Assembly (NCBI GenBank): GCA_019316985.1
Contig: CP079215.1
Coordinates: forward strand, 2,480,001 to 2,544,000
Direction of reading: 5' to 3'
DNA from: Paraniabella defluvii
GTDB lineage: Bacteria; Bacteroidota; Bacteroidia; Chitinophagales; Chitinophagaceae
Length of the DNA stretch: 64,000 nucleotides
Below are positions 40,241-51,781 of this stretch, piece by piece. Each line of letters begins with the position of its first letter. Within the stretch, counting starts at the first letter, position 1. The position numbers were made by a program, and so were the translations under genes. The notes beneath the pieces are model-generated. The model searched no databases, was not told where the DNA came from, and saw only the letters and a program-made list of their open reading frames with translations.

Positions 40241-42167
40241 ATGAGACATCAATTTTCCTTTCTTTTTTATTGGCGTTGCTGACAACAGCGGCATTCTCCC
40301 AAACAACCTCGGTTTATAATGCCAAAGAAGCATTTAACCCGCAGTTTTATCCTTATCCGGGAAATGAGTATCGGAGTGCCTCCGGTGAACCGGGGTAAAG
40401 TACTGGCAGAACCGGGCCGATTATAAAATCAGCTGTACCATAGATACGGTGAATCATAGGGTAACCGGGTCGCAGGAGCTGATCTACACGAATAATAGTC
40501 CGGATAACCTGAAGTTTTTGTGGCTGCAGCTAGACCAGAATATCTACCGGAAAGACTCCCGTGGTTCTGCAACCACTACTGCTTCCGGGGCAGATGGGCT
40601 AATACAGGCTTTACTGAAGGACAGGTTATTAAATCGGTAGCTGTAGAAATAAACGACAAAAATACACACCTCAATTTACGATTACTGACACCCGTATGCA
40701 GGTATGGCTGCAGGAATCCTTAAAGAATGCAGGTAAGGTGAAGCTGATTATAGATTGGTCTTTTGAAGTACCGGTGTATGGGACCGATCGTATGGGACGC
40801 CTGCAAACAAAGAACGGGTGGGTGTATGAAATAGCTCAATGGTTTCCACGCATGTGCGTGTATGACGACCTGCAGGGCTGGAATGTGTTGCCGTATGTAG
40901 GACAGGGTGAGTTTTACCTTGAATATGGCGATATAGACTTCTCTGTTACAGCGCCTGCCGATATGATTGTGGTAGGATCCGGTGAATTATTAAATCCTGC
41001 CGAATGTCTTTCTCCTGCTGAAGCTACCCGGTATGCTAACGCCAAAAGCAGCGAGAAAACAGTAACAATACGAAGTGCTGATGAAGTAAATACGCGAATA
41101 CAAACTTCTAAAAAAACAAATACCTGGAGATTTAAAATTCAGAATGCAAGAGATGCGGCATGGGCAGCGTCGAAGGCTTTTGTTTTTGATGGAGCCAGAA
41201 TAAATTTGCCCAGCGGCAAAAAATGCGTGGCATTAAGCGCTTACCCGGTAGAGTCAATTGGTAGCGACGGATGGCAACGCAGTACCGAATTTACCAAAGC
41301 TTCAATAGAACATTATTCAGGAAAGTGGTTTGAATTTCCTTACCCGGCGGCTACAAACGTGGCAGGCATCGTGGGTGGCATGGAATATCCGGGTATTGTA
41401 TTTTGCGGTTACCGCGCAAAAGGCGCCGGACTTTGGGGTGTAACCGATCATGAGTTTGGTCACACCTGGTTCCCCATGATCGTGGGCAGTAACGAAAGAA
41501 AATATGCCTGGATGGATGAAGGGTTCAATACTTTTATCAACAGCCTTTCTACCAGGGCATTCAATAAGGGCGAGTTTTCCAAACCATCAGCAGGTGATGG
41601 GGAAAAGCTCGTTTAGTGAAAACGTGGATGGCTTATACACCATACCTGATGCGGTGCAGCAAAGAAGCCTGGGAGTAACAGCTTACTATAAACCAGCTCA
41701 AATGCTGCATGCCCTACGTGATAACGTTTTAGGAGCAGACAGGTTCGACGCTGCCTTTAAAGAATATATCAACCGGTGGGCCTTTAAACATCCTTCTCCC
41801 TGGGACTTTTTCATACCATGGAGAATGTAGCAGGAGAAGACCTGTCCTGGTTCTGGAGAGGATGGGTGTTGAATACCTGGAAGATCGACCAGGCAGTTAA
41901 GGGGTAACCTACCGCGATAACCTGCCCGCCAATGGTGCTGCCATCACTATCGAAAACCTGGAGCAAATGCCAATGCCGGTAAAAGTGCTGGTAACAGAAG
42001 CGAGTGGCAGGCAGCAAACCCTGCAATTACCCGTGGAGATCTGGCAGCGTGGAAGCTCTTATACTTTTACAGTGCCCACTACCAGCGAACTGAAGGAAGT
42101 GAAAATAGATCCGGATAACCAGCTTCCGGACTGGAACCGGGTTAATAATACCTGGTCAGGAAAATAA
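40241..42167 (+). CDS. Second M1-family metallopeptidase, exported (frame-broken)
   Basis: ATG 40241: MRHQFSFLF and, after a break, [14 protein letters not shown], a signal peptide. [18 protein letters not shown] then [16 protein letters not shown] match the start of the minus-strand paralogue. [18 protein letters not shown], the [14 protein letters not shown] motif, the zinc site [14 protein letters not shown] and [13 protein letters not shown] (third ligand) follow. The C-terminus ends [12 protein letters not shown] at 42167. Breaks near 40275, 40395, 40600, 40690, 41605, 41808 and 41905. About 644 residues. Both zinc ligand motifs are intact, so it should be active if the breaks are errors. 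Confidence 0.88.
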
Positions 42168-42211
42168 TAATGTGGCCTATTGAAGTACAGCTTCAACCAC
42201 TCATTGTACAC

Positions 42212-42243
42212 AACCTCACAGCTAAAAAGCTGTGAGGTTTTTT
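42212..42243 (+). terminator. Rho-independent terminator after the second M1 peptidase
   Basis: AACCTCACAGCT, loop AAAA, AGCTGTGAGGTT, then TTTT. A perfect 12-bp stem. Confidence 0.95.
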
Positions 42244-42319
42244 ATTTCCCGGATATGGGACGCCGAAAATAGTTTATGGAAAAATTTGCTATTGGTATCT
42301 CATTAACAAAAGCACAACT

Positions 42320-42905
42320 ATGGCAGGCATAGAAATAAACCAAAGCCAAAGCCGCTTGCAGCGCGGTTTTGCCAGGAAACAAAAGAAATTGTCGCTGAGA
42401 ATAGACATGACCCCAATGGTTGACCTGGGATTTTTGCTGATTACTTTTTTCATTTTTACCTCATCCATGAATGAGCCTAAAGCTATGGATCTATTGATGC
42501 CTGAAAGCGATGGGCCTGACACCCCGGTTGCCAAATCAGGAGCCTTCACAGTACTTATTGATAAAGATGCGGGTATTTATTATTATGAGGGCCTGCCAGA
42601 TGATAATAATACAACCATAAAAAAGTTCTCTTTCGGGGATCCGTAAAGAACTGATCCGTAAAAAGCAGGAAGTTATCAGCAATTATAAGCCGGATAGGGC
42701 TTGCGAAGAAAAGGCCGTTGCTAACCAAACAGCCGTTGACGACTGCAGGCAAAAAAATCTGACCGTTTTGATTAAACCTACTAAAGACGCCAGTTACCAG
42801 GCCATTGTGGCTATGCTGGATGAAATGACCATTAACAAAATAGCCCGTTATGCTTTAGCAGAGCCGGGTGCCAGGGACCTGGAGCTGCTTCAGTTAGCCA
42901 GGTAA
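42320..42905 (+). CDS. ExbD/TolR-family biopolymer transport protein (one frame break)
   Basis: A basic N-terminus (RGFARKQKKLSLRID) precedes the single helix MTPMVDLGFLLITFFIF, whose Asp is the proton-path residue of ExbD/TolR. The periplasmic part has FTVLIDKDAGIYYYEG and, after a break near 42625, VLIKPTKDASYQAIVAMLDEM. About 195 residues. It energises TonB with ExbB, but no exbB lies here, so ExbB must be encoded elsewhere. TonB follows 130 bp downstream and a TonB-dependent receptor is nearby. Confidence 0.9.
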
Positions 42906-43035
42906 ACTACCTGTTCTTCCTGTACAAAAAATAAACCTGCCGGGGTAAGGGGAGTGCTATGTATATGCGGGTACCGATAGCTATTGGCCACTGATGGCAA
43001 GATAACCTTGAATCACAAATTTTAAATAAACAATT

Positions 43036-43868
43036 ATGGAAACAGCAACTATTTTAAGGGCAGACCTGCTCGACATCGTTTTTGATGGTAGAAACAAAAA
43101 TTACGGGGCTTACGAGCTTCGGAGAAATTACCAGCAGCGCATGACCAAAGCGTTGTTAATAACCGCCGGTATCTGTATAGCTATTGGCGGTGGCGCCTGG
43201 CTGAAAAGCACCTTTGCAAAAACGGTGGATGCTGATGTGGTAAAAATAAGCCCTGAGCTTACTATATCAGATATTAAACCGATCGAGGAAGAGATTCCGG
43301 AGCCTCCGCCACCACCACCACCCGCGCCTAAAGTAGAAATTCCCAAAATCAAGACCATTGCATTTACTACCCCGGTTTTGGTGGACCAAAACGACCTGGA
43401 ACCACCACCGGCCCAGGCCGATCTGGAACAAACCCGTATAAGTAATATTTCGCAGGATGGGGTTAGGGATATCGGAACTGTAATAGTGCCCCCGGAGAAG
43501 GCGACCAAAAAGGTCTTGTTGTTAGTACCGCTAAAAAGGAAGAAAATAATATGCCCTTCACCAAGGTGGAAATAGAAGCTGCTTACATGGGCAACTGGAA
43601 GAGCTTTCTGGAAAGAAATCTGGTGGGTGAAGTGCCTGTTGACAACGGAGCTGCTCCGGGTAAATATACGGTGATTATTCAATTTGTGGTAGATGTAGAT
43701 GGGTCAATAAGCGACATCAGGCCTTTAACCAACCTGGGCTTTGGTATGGAGCAGGAGGCGATACGTGTAATTAAAAAGTCGGGCAAATGGAAGCCTGCTT
43801 TTCAAAACAGTCAGGAGGTGAAGGCTTTTCGCAAACAACCTATTACCTTCCAGGTAGTTGAGCAATAA
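43036..43868 (+). CDS. TonB-family energy transducer (one frame break)
   Basis: The N-terminal cytosolic tail FDGRNKNYGAYELRRNYQQR is typical of Bacteroidota TonB proteins, followed by a helix (KALLITAGICIAIGGGAWL) and a Pro-rich periplasmic spacer (EPPPPPPPAPKVEIPK). After a break near 43510 the C-terminal TonB domain reads KYTVIIQFVVDVDGSISDIR and KSGKWKPAFQNSQEVKAFRK. About 278 residues. It transmits inner-membrane energy to outer membrane receptors such as the one at 45201. Confidence 0.93.
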
Positions 43869-43994
43869 AAACTCTGTTTCTTTCTTCTCTTCCTGGTTAA
43901 TGGCTGCGGGTAAACAAATACTTTAATTTGTGCGCCTGTGGCCATCTGTTTAGGCAATAAGCTGTAATTTCGCTGCACAAAAAAATTATTGTAC

Positions 43995-44653
43995 ATGACG
44001 CTTCATCGTGAAGGTAAGGGCTCTATCGCTATCGCCGTTATTTTATTTCTGTTGATCAACTTTGTTACTTACAAATACCTGTTTGTCGCCTTTCCGGCAA
44101 TTTTCTACCTGTTGTTATTAGTAACTTTTGTATTACTGGTATTGGTGGTATCTTTTTCCGGATTCCCAACAGAAGCTATACTTTAGGAACTGATACCGTT
44201 TTAGCTCCCTGTGATGGTAAAGTGGTGGTGATCGAAGAAGTACAGGCGGATGAATATTTTAAGGACAGACGTATCCAGGTTTCTATATTTATGAGCCCGC
44301 TGAACGTACACGTAAACCGCAACCCGGTAAGCGGGGAAGTGGTATATAACCAGTATCATAAAGGCAAATACCTGGTGGCCTGGCATCCTAAATCATCTAC
44401 GGAAAATGAACGTCATACCAATGTATTCAGGGCGGCTAACGGTAAGGAAGTACTCACCAAACAAATAGCCGGTGCACTGGCAAAGCGAATTGTAAATTAT
44501 CTTTCGGTAGGTAATAAAGTAGAGCAGGCAGGAGAAATGGGATTTATCAAGTTTGGATCCCGTGTAGATCTGCTGCTGCCGCTGGATGCGGATATCAAAG
44601 TAAAGATTGGCGATATTGCTGTAGGCGGTATTACTGAGGTAGCCCGTTGGTAA
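43995..44653 (+). CDS. psd: Phosphatidylserine decarboxylase-related protein, short form (one frame break)
   Basis: ATG 43995. Two N-terminal helices (SIAIAVILFLLINFVTYKYLF and a second) precede LAPCDGKVVVIEEV, IQVSIFMSPLNVHVNRNP, WHPKSSTENERHTNVF and IKFGSRVDLLLPLDADIKV. GS in the last motif is the self-cleavage site that makes the pyruvoyl group. A break near 44160 lies before the catalytic part. About 220 residues is the short Psd form. It converts phosphatidylserine to phosphatidylethanolamine in the inner membrane. Confidence 0.9.
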
Positions 44654-44686
44654 GTTTAACCCGATTCAACACATAAAAAAATAACG

Positions 44687-45117
44687 ATGAAGCAGCTTTT
44701 TTATTAGCCGCATTGGCTTTTGGTGTAACTGTGCAGGCACAACGTAGTTACGAAGAACAGGTTCAGAAAACAGTAGCCCAGTTTGTAAAAGCTTTGGAAG
44801 ACAGTGATCTGAAAACATTAAGCGCAGTGGCTTCTCCCCGGCTTACCTATGGGCATTCCAGCGGGAAAATAGAAAATAAAGAACAGTTTCTTCAAACCTT
44901 TAAAACAGGCGCTTCGGATTTTGTAAAGATCAATATCACAGAACAAACGATTGATATAACAGGAACGACCGCCATCGTCAGACATTTATTTGATGCAGAC
45001 ACCAACGATAATAATAAACCCGGGCACGTTACACTGAAAGTAATGACTGTTTGGCAAAAACAGGGCACCAAATGGATTTTGCTGGCCCGCCAGGCCGTAA
45101 AGCCTCCTGCGCAATAA
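44687..45117 (+). CDS. SnoaL/DUF4440-like NTF2-fold exported protein (one frame break)
   Basis: MKQLF, then with one added T LLAALAFGVTVQAQ gives a signal peptide. The body SYEEQVQKTVAQFVKALEDS and LSAVASPRLTYGHSSGKIEN, ending VMTVWQKQGTKWILLARQAV, has the helix-then-sheet pattern of NTF2-like DUF4440 proteins. About 143 residues. No catalytic residues can be named. It is 34 bp after the Psd gene. Confidence 0.75.
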
Positions 45118-45200
45118 GTGTATTTGCTCACACTTTGATAATCTTAGCTTAAAAGTAAGATAACATAGCAAAAATACTTTCGCATCTTAAACCAATAAGA

Positions 45201-48200
45201 ATGCGGAATATTTTTAATGTATTTGTGGGGTTGCTATTATTACTGGGCGGTGCTGGTAATATAACTGCTCAAACTACCCAGGCCTCGTTTACCGGTAAGG
45301 TAACCAACTCAGCCGGAGCGCTGCTACAAGGCGCCACCGTTCAAATTAAGAATCAATCTACAGGTTTTAATTCGAGCACTGTTACCAATGCCAATGGGAA
45401 TTACGTTTTTAAGGAACTGCCACTGGGCGGCCCTTACTTTGTTCTGGTTTCTTATACCGGATATAAGGAGTTCAAAAAAGACGGGTATACGCTTAACCAG
45501 GGAGATGTGGTTACCGTAAACTTTATTCTGGAAAATAGTACCGGTGAACTGGACAGTGTAGTAGTAACGGCAGCTGCTAACGGAAAAGGGAAAATTGAAA
45601 ACCTGGGAGCAGCAACAGCTGTATCATCGCGCCTGATGACCCGTATGCCTGTTAATGGAAGAAACTTTTCCAATTTGATGGATTTATCTCCTCTTAGCCG
45701 TGGAGGAAATATTTCGGGGCAATTAGGATCTTCAACCAATTTTACCATTGACGGTATGAATGCCAAAAACCCTACATCTGCCGGGGCCACGACCAGCAGG
45801 AGCGGGGCGCCCTATTCTATTTCGATAGAGGCCGTGCGCGAGTTTAAAGTAGTTACCAACCAGTACGATGTTACTTACGGGCGCGCAGGGGGAGGAACAG
45901 TAAGTGCTGTAACTAAATCGGGAACCAACACTTTTACAGGTTCAGTATTTGGATATGGACGATCTAACGAGCTATCCAGCAAATACGACATAAGAGGAAA
46001 CCGGAGGTTTGATAATTATAGAACGGCTCAGTTCGGCTTCACATTAGGAGGTCCCATTATTAAAAATAAGCTTCATTTTTTTGCAGCATGGGATCATCAG
46101 TATGACAGCCGTGCTCTTATTATTGCTGACATACAGTCTCCTGTAGACGAAAACCGGTTCAATATCACACGCCAAAGCCTCGATTCTGTTGTTTTGATAG
46201 GAAGAAAGTACTATGGGTTGCCTGCAACAGCTCAATACGGGACTTTTGATAAGACCCGTAATTCAGACGCAGCATTTTTACGCCTCGACTGGCAGATCAA
46301 TGATAAAAATTTATTAACCCTGCGTAATAATCTGACTAACGATGTGAACAAACTGGGCTTGATTGATAATACTGCCATTAACTTATACGAGAGTCTGCCG
46401 GTAATGATTTCAACTTTGACAACAGCCTTTTACTAACATTGAGGTCGTCTATTAATTCCCGCTTAACCAATGAACTGAAGGTGCAGCATCTATATACCTA
46501 TCAAAGTAGTGAGCCTGGCGATCAGTTACCCGATGCCAATATCCCCAGGGCTATAATTGAAAATGTTACCTCTTCTGTTAATGGTGCAGACAGAAGAACT
46601 AATGTTCAGTTTGGCGGCCATCGCTTTGCACAGGAGTGGTTTAGAAACAATGTATTTCAGGTAGTAAATAATTTATACTACAATACCGATAACATAAAAT
46701 ATACTTTTGGTACAGATCTTATGTACACACGCGGCCACTCTCTTTATGGCAGTGAGGTTAATGGACGCTTTCATTACAACGTGCATCCAAACCAGGGCCG
46801 ATGGACAAACTATATTGAGAACAAGCCTTACAGGTTTTACCGGGAAGTACCCTGGTTGATGATCCAAGTGTAGTATCGAATATTTATAACCTCGGACTAT
46901 ATGGTCAATTGCAAACAAAATTGGCAACCGGTTTAGATCTGACTGCCGGTTTAAGGGCAGACTATTCTATTTACCCGAGAGCTCAATTTAATCAGTTAGT
47001 GTACGACGAACTGAAGATCAGAACGGATAATAAGTTCAAGTCATTCATCCTGCAGCCCCGTTTACAACTTTCATGGGATGTGGGAGAACGTCATACAGAC
47101 TATATACGTGCAGGGGCAGGAGTGTTCGCTTCGGATATCAATAATTACATGTTGATCAATAACCTTACATTCGATGGTTTGCACTTCGCTACTGTAGATG
47201 TGTCGGGTGCCAACATTTTACCGGCAGACTTTAACGGTTATCGCAACGATCCTTCCACTATTCCAAAATATGAACAATATCAGGTGCCTACGATCAACTA
47301 TACAGGACCTGATGCGAAGATCCCTGTGATCTACAAAGCCAATTTATCTTACACGCATTTCTTTACAGAAAAACTGAAGGCGGGAGTAACCGGTTATCTG
47401 ACATTGGGTAGAAATAACTACGCATATATCGACAGGAACATGGTAGCAGATCCTTATTTCAGGTTATCGAATGAGGGAAACAGAGGTGTGTACGTACCGG
47501 CTTCAACCATGCCTACAAGCGGCAACGGCGATTGGCTTCAGGGGCGTATCAGCAAGAAGCTGGGCCGTGTACTGGAGCTCGTCAGCGAAGGTAAAGTAAA
47601 CCAGTACGCAGTTGTATTTGAAACGTCTTACAATTATTTTAAAGACGGGGAACTTTCTTTCAGCTATACCTGGAATGATACAAAAGATAACACGTCATTC
47701 AACGGAAACGTTGCGAACACCTCCACACTATCACTGCCCGTTAAAGAAGATCCGCGCAATCTGAGTTTGGTTACCTATTCCGATAATCAGTTTCGCCACA
47801 AAATTGTAGGTTATGCGATTTCTCCAACCGTATTTAAAGGTTTAAATGTTAGTTTAAGGTATTCCGGAATTGGCGGAACCCGGTATACACTGCTTTCCGG
47901 TATTAATACGAATGCGGATTTCGTAGCTACGAATGATCTGGCATATGTTTTCAACAGGAATGCCGCTGGTACTCCGCAAGCCGTAAAAGATGGCTTACAG
48001 GCTATTCTGGATAATCCCAACGCGAGCCAGAGCGTAAAGGATTACATTTTGAAATACGAAGGTACATTTGCGGAAAGGAACGGAGGTATTAATGGTTTTT
48101 TTGGAACCTGGGATGCCAGAGTCAGTTATCGCCTGGGTTTTGGCTATAAAAGAAAACAGGGTATCGAATTGTCTGCAGACCTGTTCAATGTAATGAATCT

Positions 48201-48372
48201 AATCGATAAAAATAAGGGCTCGGCAAAAACATTCGGTTCTCATGCATTGTACGCCAACGGTGGATTTGATACGGCCAGCCAAATCTTCAGGTATAATGTG
48301 AATACTGCAGGTATTGTTACACCATCTGGTAACCCCTGGCAATTGCAATTGGGTTTAAAGTATACTTTTTAG
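45201..48372 (+). CDS. Oar-like TonB-dependent outer membrane receptor (two frame breaks)
   Basis: A signal peptide (NVFVGLLLLLGGAGNITAQ) is followed by a carboxypeptidase-regulatory-like domain (SFTGKVTNSAGALLQGATVQ, residues about 30-115), a plug domain (RMPVNGRNFSNLMDLSPLS, FTIDGMNAKNPTSAG, YGRAGGGTVSAVTKSGTN) and a long beta-barrel ending LQLGLKYTF with the C-terminal aromatic expected for BamA export. Breaks near 46415 and 46858. About 1057 residues. It resembles Oar receptors of Bacteroidota; Oar can import or secrete proteins, but the ligand is unknown. No SusD partner lies next to it. Confidence 0.9.
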
Positions 48373-48392
48373 ACTGTAATATCGAAACACAT

Positions 48393-48426
48393 AAACAGGA
48401 GGTCGCAAAAATGCGGCCTCCTGTTT
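48393..48426. terminator. Bidirectional terminator between the TonB receptor and batC
   Basis: AAACAGGAGGTCGCA pairs with TGCGGCCTCCTGTTT around loop AAAA (15 bp, one G-U). It lies between the two convergent genes. Confidence 0.85.
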
Positions 48427-48455
48427 GTATACAACAAAAAATTAGGGAACTATTT

Positions 48456-49051
48456 TTACCAGTCTTTTCCAGCACTGCCGCCAAATTGTGTTTTTTATTA
48501 GATACCTTGCTTTGGGTATTTTTTTCTTTTTGTTCCAGTCTGTCTAGTTGTTGCTGCGCCTGGCTTTTATTAAGCTTTGACTGGGCCTGCTGGGGTTTTT
48601 CTTCACCGCCGCCGCCTCCGCCGCTTTTCTTCAGCTCCGACAAAGCTTTCTGAAGATTTTCACGGGCATTATTATCCTGGCTGTTTAGACGTAATGCTTT
48701 TTGTAGGCTTCAATACTCTCTTCTATTTTGTTTTGATTGCTGTATACTACTCCTGTATTATAATGTGCGCCTGATTTTAGCTGGGTGCTCGCGTTGGACG
48801 ACACGCTTACCTGGTTGTAGGCTTTTAATGCCTCGTCAAATTTTTTTCTGCTTATACAGTGCGGTGCCTTTGTTTAAAAGTGCGGTATATTTAAACGGTT
48901 CCTCTGTTACCTTATTGTAGCTGGCTACTGCCTGGTCAAGCTGCCCCTTCTTAAAGAACCCGTTCCCTTCTTTAATAAAGCCCTGCTGGTTTTGAGCCTG
49001 GCAATATATTGCGGGCGCTAAAAGTGATATAAATAAAATAAATTTCTGCAT
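48456..49051 (-). CDS. batC: TPR protein BatC (frame-broken)
   Basis: ATG 49051: KFILFISLLAPAIYCQAQ signal peptide, then GNGFFKKGQLDQAVASYNKV and, after a break, TPR segments (NTGVVYSNQNKIEESIEAYK). The tail has SGGGGGGEEKPQQAQSKLNK and LDRLEQKEKNTQSKV; one further break leads to FGGSAGKDW and TAA 48456. BatC proteins of Bacteroidota carry TPRs, a Gly/Gln-rich linker and a similar tail, and are thought to form envelope complexes with BatA/B. About 198 residues. Confidence 0.8.
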
Positions 49052-49088
49052 TTTCTAAAATGTTAGTACACCGCTAGCTGCCGGGCCG

Positions 49089-50111
49089 TCAGGCAGCACG
49101 CTTTCTGCCTTCTGGCAATAACTGCTCTCCAACCAATAGCAAAATCATCATTGCAACAAACACCCAGAAGTAATAGGAGAAGCTCATGAGGCTGGTATCG
49201 CCGGTTACCTTTTTATCTATTTGAGAGAGATTTGCCGAAATTTGTTTGACAGCAGCGTCGCTGTTTTCGAGGTGTACATACACTCCGTTGGTATTGGCGG
49301 CAATCTTTTTAACTCCTGCTCATTCAATTTGGAGATGATCTCTAATCCTGTTTCTTCGTCTATTTTGTGGCCTCTTGTTGAGTCGTCGGGTATAAAGCTT
49401 CCTGTGGGCGACCCGATTCCCACCGTATTGACCATTAGGCCTCGTTTGGATAATTCCTTTGACAGGTCAAGCGCTTCCTCATCATGATCTTCACCATCAG
49501 AAATCAAAACCACTGCCCGGTATTTGGCATCCCTGTCTCCAAAAGCTTTAAGGCTTTCCTGTAAGGCGTCGCTAATAACAGTACCTTTCATCGGCACAGC
49601 GTCGGGCGAGGCTTCGTTTACAAACATCTGGGCGGCTCCGTGGTCTGCACTTAATGGCATTTGCACATAAGCTTTCCCTGCAAAAGAATCAGGCCTACGC
49701 GGCTGTCCGGCAGGGCATCCATCATTTTGCTAATAAACTGTTTGGCCCGTTCCAGCCTGTTCGGCTCAATATCTTCAGCCAGCATACTGCGGCTTACATC
49801 CAGCGCAAATACCACATCAATACCCTTTCGGGTAATACCATCGCTGCCGCCGGGTTTACGCAGGTTCATTACGGCCAGTACGCCCATCGCAAAAGCTACG
49901 CAAACCAATATAAATTTTAAAGTAAAACGTTTAGGGCTATACCGGTGCATCAATGATCGCACCAGCGAGGGGTTGCCAATATTGCGGACAACACGCTTTT
50001 TCCATTTTTAACCCCGAGAAAAAGAAGTGTAAAAAATATCAGGGCCGCAAAAAGCCATAGAAAAATACTGTATTGAAATTGAAAGCCCAATAAATTGTAA
50101 GTTTAGCTCAT
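49089..50111 (-). CDS. batB: VWA-domain membrane protein BatB (frame-broken)
   Basis: Two N-terminal helices (FQYSIFLWLFAALIFFTLL, then FILVCVAFAMGVLAVM) precede the VWA domain: VVFALDVSRSMLAED is the MIDAS DxSxS motif, LISDGEDHDEEAL carries a further metal Asp. A C-terminal helix (YYFWVFVAMMILLLVGEQ) ends the protein at TAG 49089. Breaks lie near 50000, 49665 and 49270. The start is not clear: an ATG at 50111 is followed by a stop unless a base is missing. About 340 residues. The usual batA upstream and batD downstream are absent. Confidence 0.8.
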
Positions 50112-50166
50112 TGATCCAACTTTCCTGCCAATAATACAGGCCTTCACAAAATTATAAAACCATCTT

Positions 50167-51089
50167 TTACATAGCTCCGTTAAAAAAGCCATATTCTTTT
50201 AAAATATCCTTAAGAATTTTAAGCCTTACATCTTTCATATTATAATTAGGATCAGGAGATTCTACATTCAAAACAAAGAAGTAAGGGTGCTTGTTTTCTT
50301 CAATCCACCCTACGATCCAGCCCAGGGAATGACCTTTGTCGGTAAAGCCCCAGCCGGTTTTATAGCCCAGCCTGTAGTTGGAGTTGTCTTCAAATAACAT
50401 GGCCTGCTTTACTTTTTGCTGGTATACCTTAAAAAAGGGAAGCTCATCAAAGTATAGCTTTTTAACTATTCCTAAATTCTGATCAGGTGTTATTTTAACT
50501 GAGTTATCGAGCCAGAAGCTATCTATTTTTGAAATTTTATAAGGCTTTTTGTCTTTTCCCACACCATATTTCAACGAATCGAGCCAAAACTGCATCGTGT
50601 CTTTTCCTATGCGGCGCGCTACCTCCTGGTAGTATGGCACTGCAGAAACACGAAAAGCCTGGTACATATTCAGGTCTTTATTCCATTCGGGTACGTTGCG
50701 GGTAATGCCATCCCAGGGTATTATCATACTATCGCTGGATATTTTACCTGTTTGCAGGCCAATAAGCGAATTAATGATTTTAAAGGTGGAGGCCGGAAGG
50801 TAGGCGCTGTCGCGGTAACGCTTCAGGTTGTAAATGGTAAACAAGCCTGTTCCGTTATTGTATAAGGCAAAACAGCCGTTAAGTTGATGCGCATCAAAAT
50901 ACTTCCTGGGGCATCATCTTCTTTTACATTATTCTGCGTGCAGGAGACGAAAACTACTGCCATTGCTAAAAAAATAAATAAGAAGCGATGGATGTTGCTT
51001 TTATGCAGAACGCTTGTTTTTTCAAAGGAATTGCCGAAAGATGATTTTATTTCCCGTCTTACTGTGTAATTGTTGTGCTGGATTGCCAT
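50167..51089 (-). CDS. Class D (OXA-type) beta-lactamase-like lipoprotein (one frame break)
   Basis: ATG 51089. A hydrophobic segment ending AMAVVFVSCTQ predicts a lipoprotein. After a break near 50860, YLPASTFKIINSLIGL holds the STFK serine/lysine pair, SAVPYYQEVARR the SxV motif and RLGYKTGWGFTDKGHSLGW the KTG motif. All three class D signature motifs are intact. About 307 residues, slightly longer than typical OXA enzymes because of the N-terminal part. Whether it hydrolyses carbapenems or only narrow-spectrum substrates cannot be read from sequence. Standing between Bat genes and a promoter region, it is not next to a regulator. Confidence 0.88.
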
Positions 51090-51191
51090 AATAGTGCAAA
51101 AATAGGTTCAGGAGCGGTTTAGCTGGTGATTTTAGGTATTTTTAATTGTTCTATGGCATAAGTATTGTAATATTATTATGTATAAGTAATT

Positions 51192-51761
51192 ATGCAGGAG
51201 CTGATAACTACATATGATCCGCTGAACGATTACCGTTTAATACTTGATCCTCCCGCTGTTGTAAAAAAGAAAATTGCAGCAGAAAAGACGTTGTTCGACG
51301 AGCAGTATAAAGGCATGGTGATTGCCGGAGGACAGGCATTCATTTATTTGGCGGAGTTTAGCCGGCGTGAGACCGAAGAGCAGGCGGTGGTAGATGAGAT
51401 CAGCAGGGTAGCTTTGGGTTTTATGCCGTTTAAATTACATCTCAAAAGCTTTGACCAGCTTGAACAAAGAGAAATTTATATAGGTATTGAAGACCAGATG
51501 CCTGTTCAACTATTATCAGACCAGGTGGAGCATGCGCTACTTTCAGTTCCTGGAGCTCGGATCAACAAATTACCACGTGTAACTATTGCCAAGGGTTTAC
51601 AGGCCGCCCAATTTCTCAAAAGCTGGAAGGAGTATGAGAAGAAAAGTTTTTCTGCCACTTTTGTAGCCAACGAAATGTTGCTGCTGAAGCGTATGGAGGG
51701 TTTTAGTAGCTGGCAGATATTAAAACGAATGGCATTTCAAAATCTTGTTATGACATACTAA
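51192..51761 (+). CDS. 2H phosphoesterase / LigT-like protein, possibly inactive
   Basis: Intact, 189 residues. The pattern of two half-domains (VIAGGQAFIYLAEFSRRE, FKLHLKSFDQLEQ, INKLPRVTIAKGLQAAQF) matches 2'-5' RNA ligase-like Bacteroidota proteins, where the two catalytic motifs are HxT. Here the first reads HLK and the second RVTIAKG with Arg in place of His, so neither is canonical. It may bind but not cleave cyclic phosphodiesters. It begins 102 bp from the beta-lactamase start, divergent. Family assignment is moderate. Confidence 0.6.
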   Translation: MQELITTYDPLNDYRLILDPPAVVKKKIAAEKTLFDEQYKGMVIAGGQAFIYLAEFSRRETEEQAVVDEISRVALGFMPFKLHLKSFDQLEQREIYIGIEDQMPVQLLSDQVEHALLSVPGARINKLPRVTIAKGLQAAQFLKSWKEYEKKSFSATFVANEMLLLKRMEGFSSWQILKRMAFQNLVMTY

Positions 51762-51781
51762 ACGATCATCCGCTTTAACGC

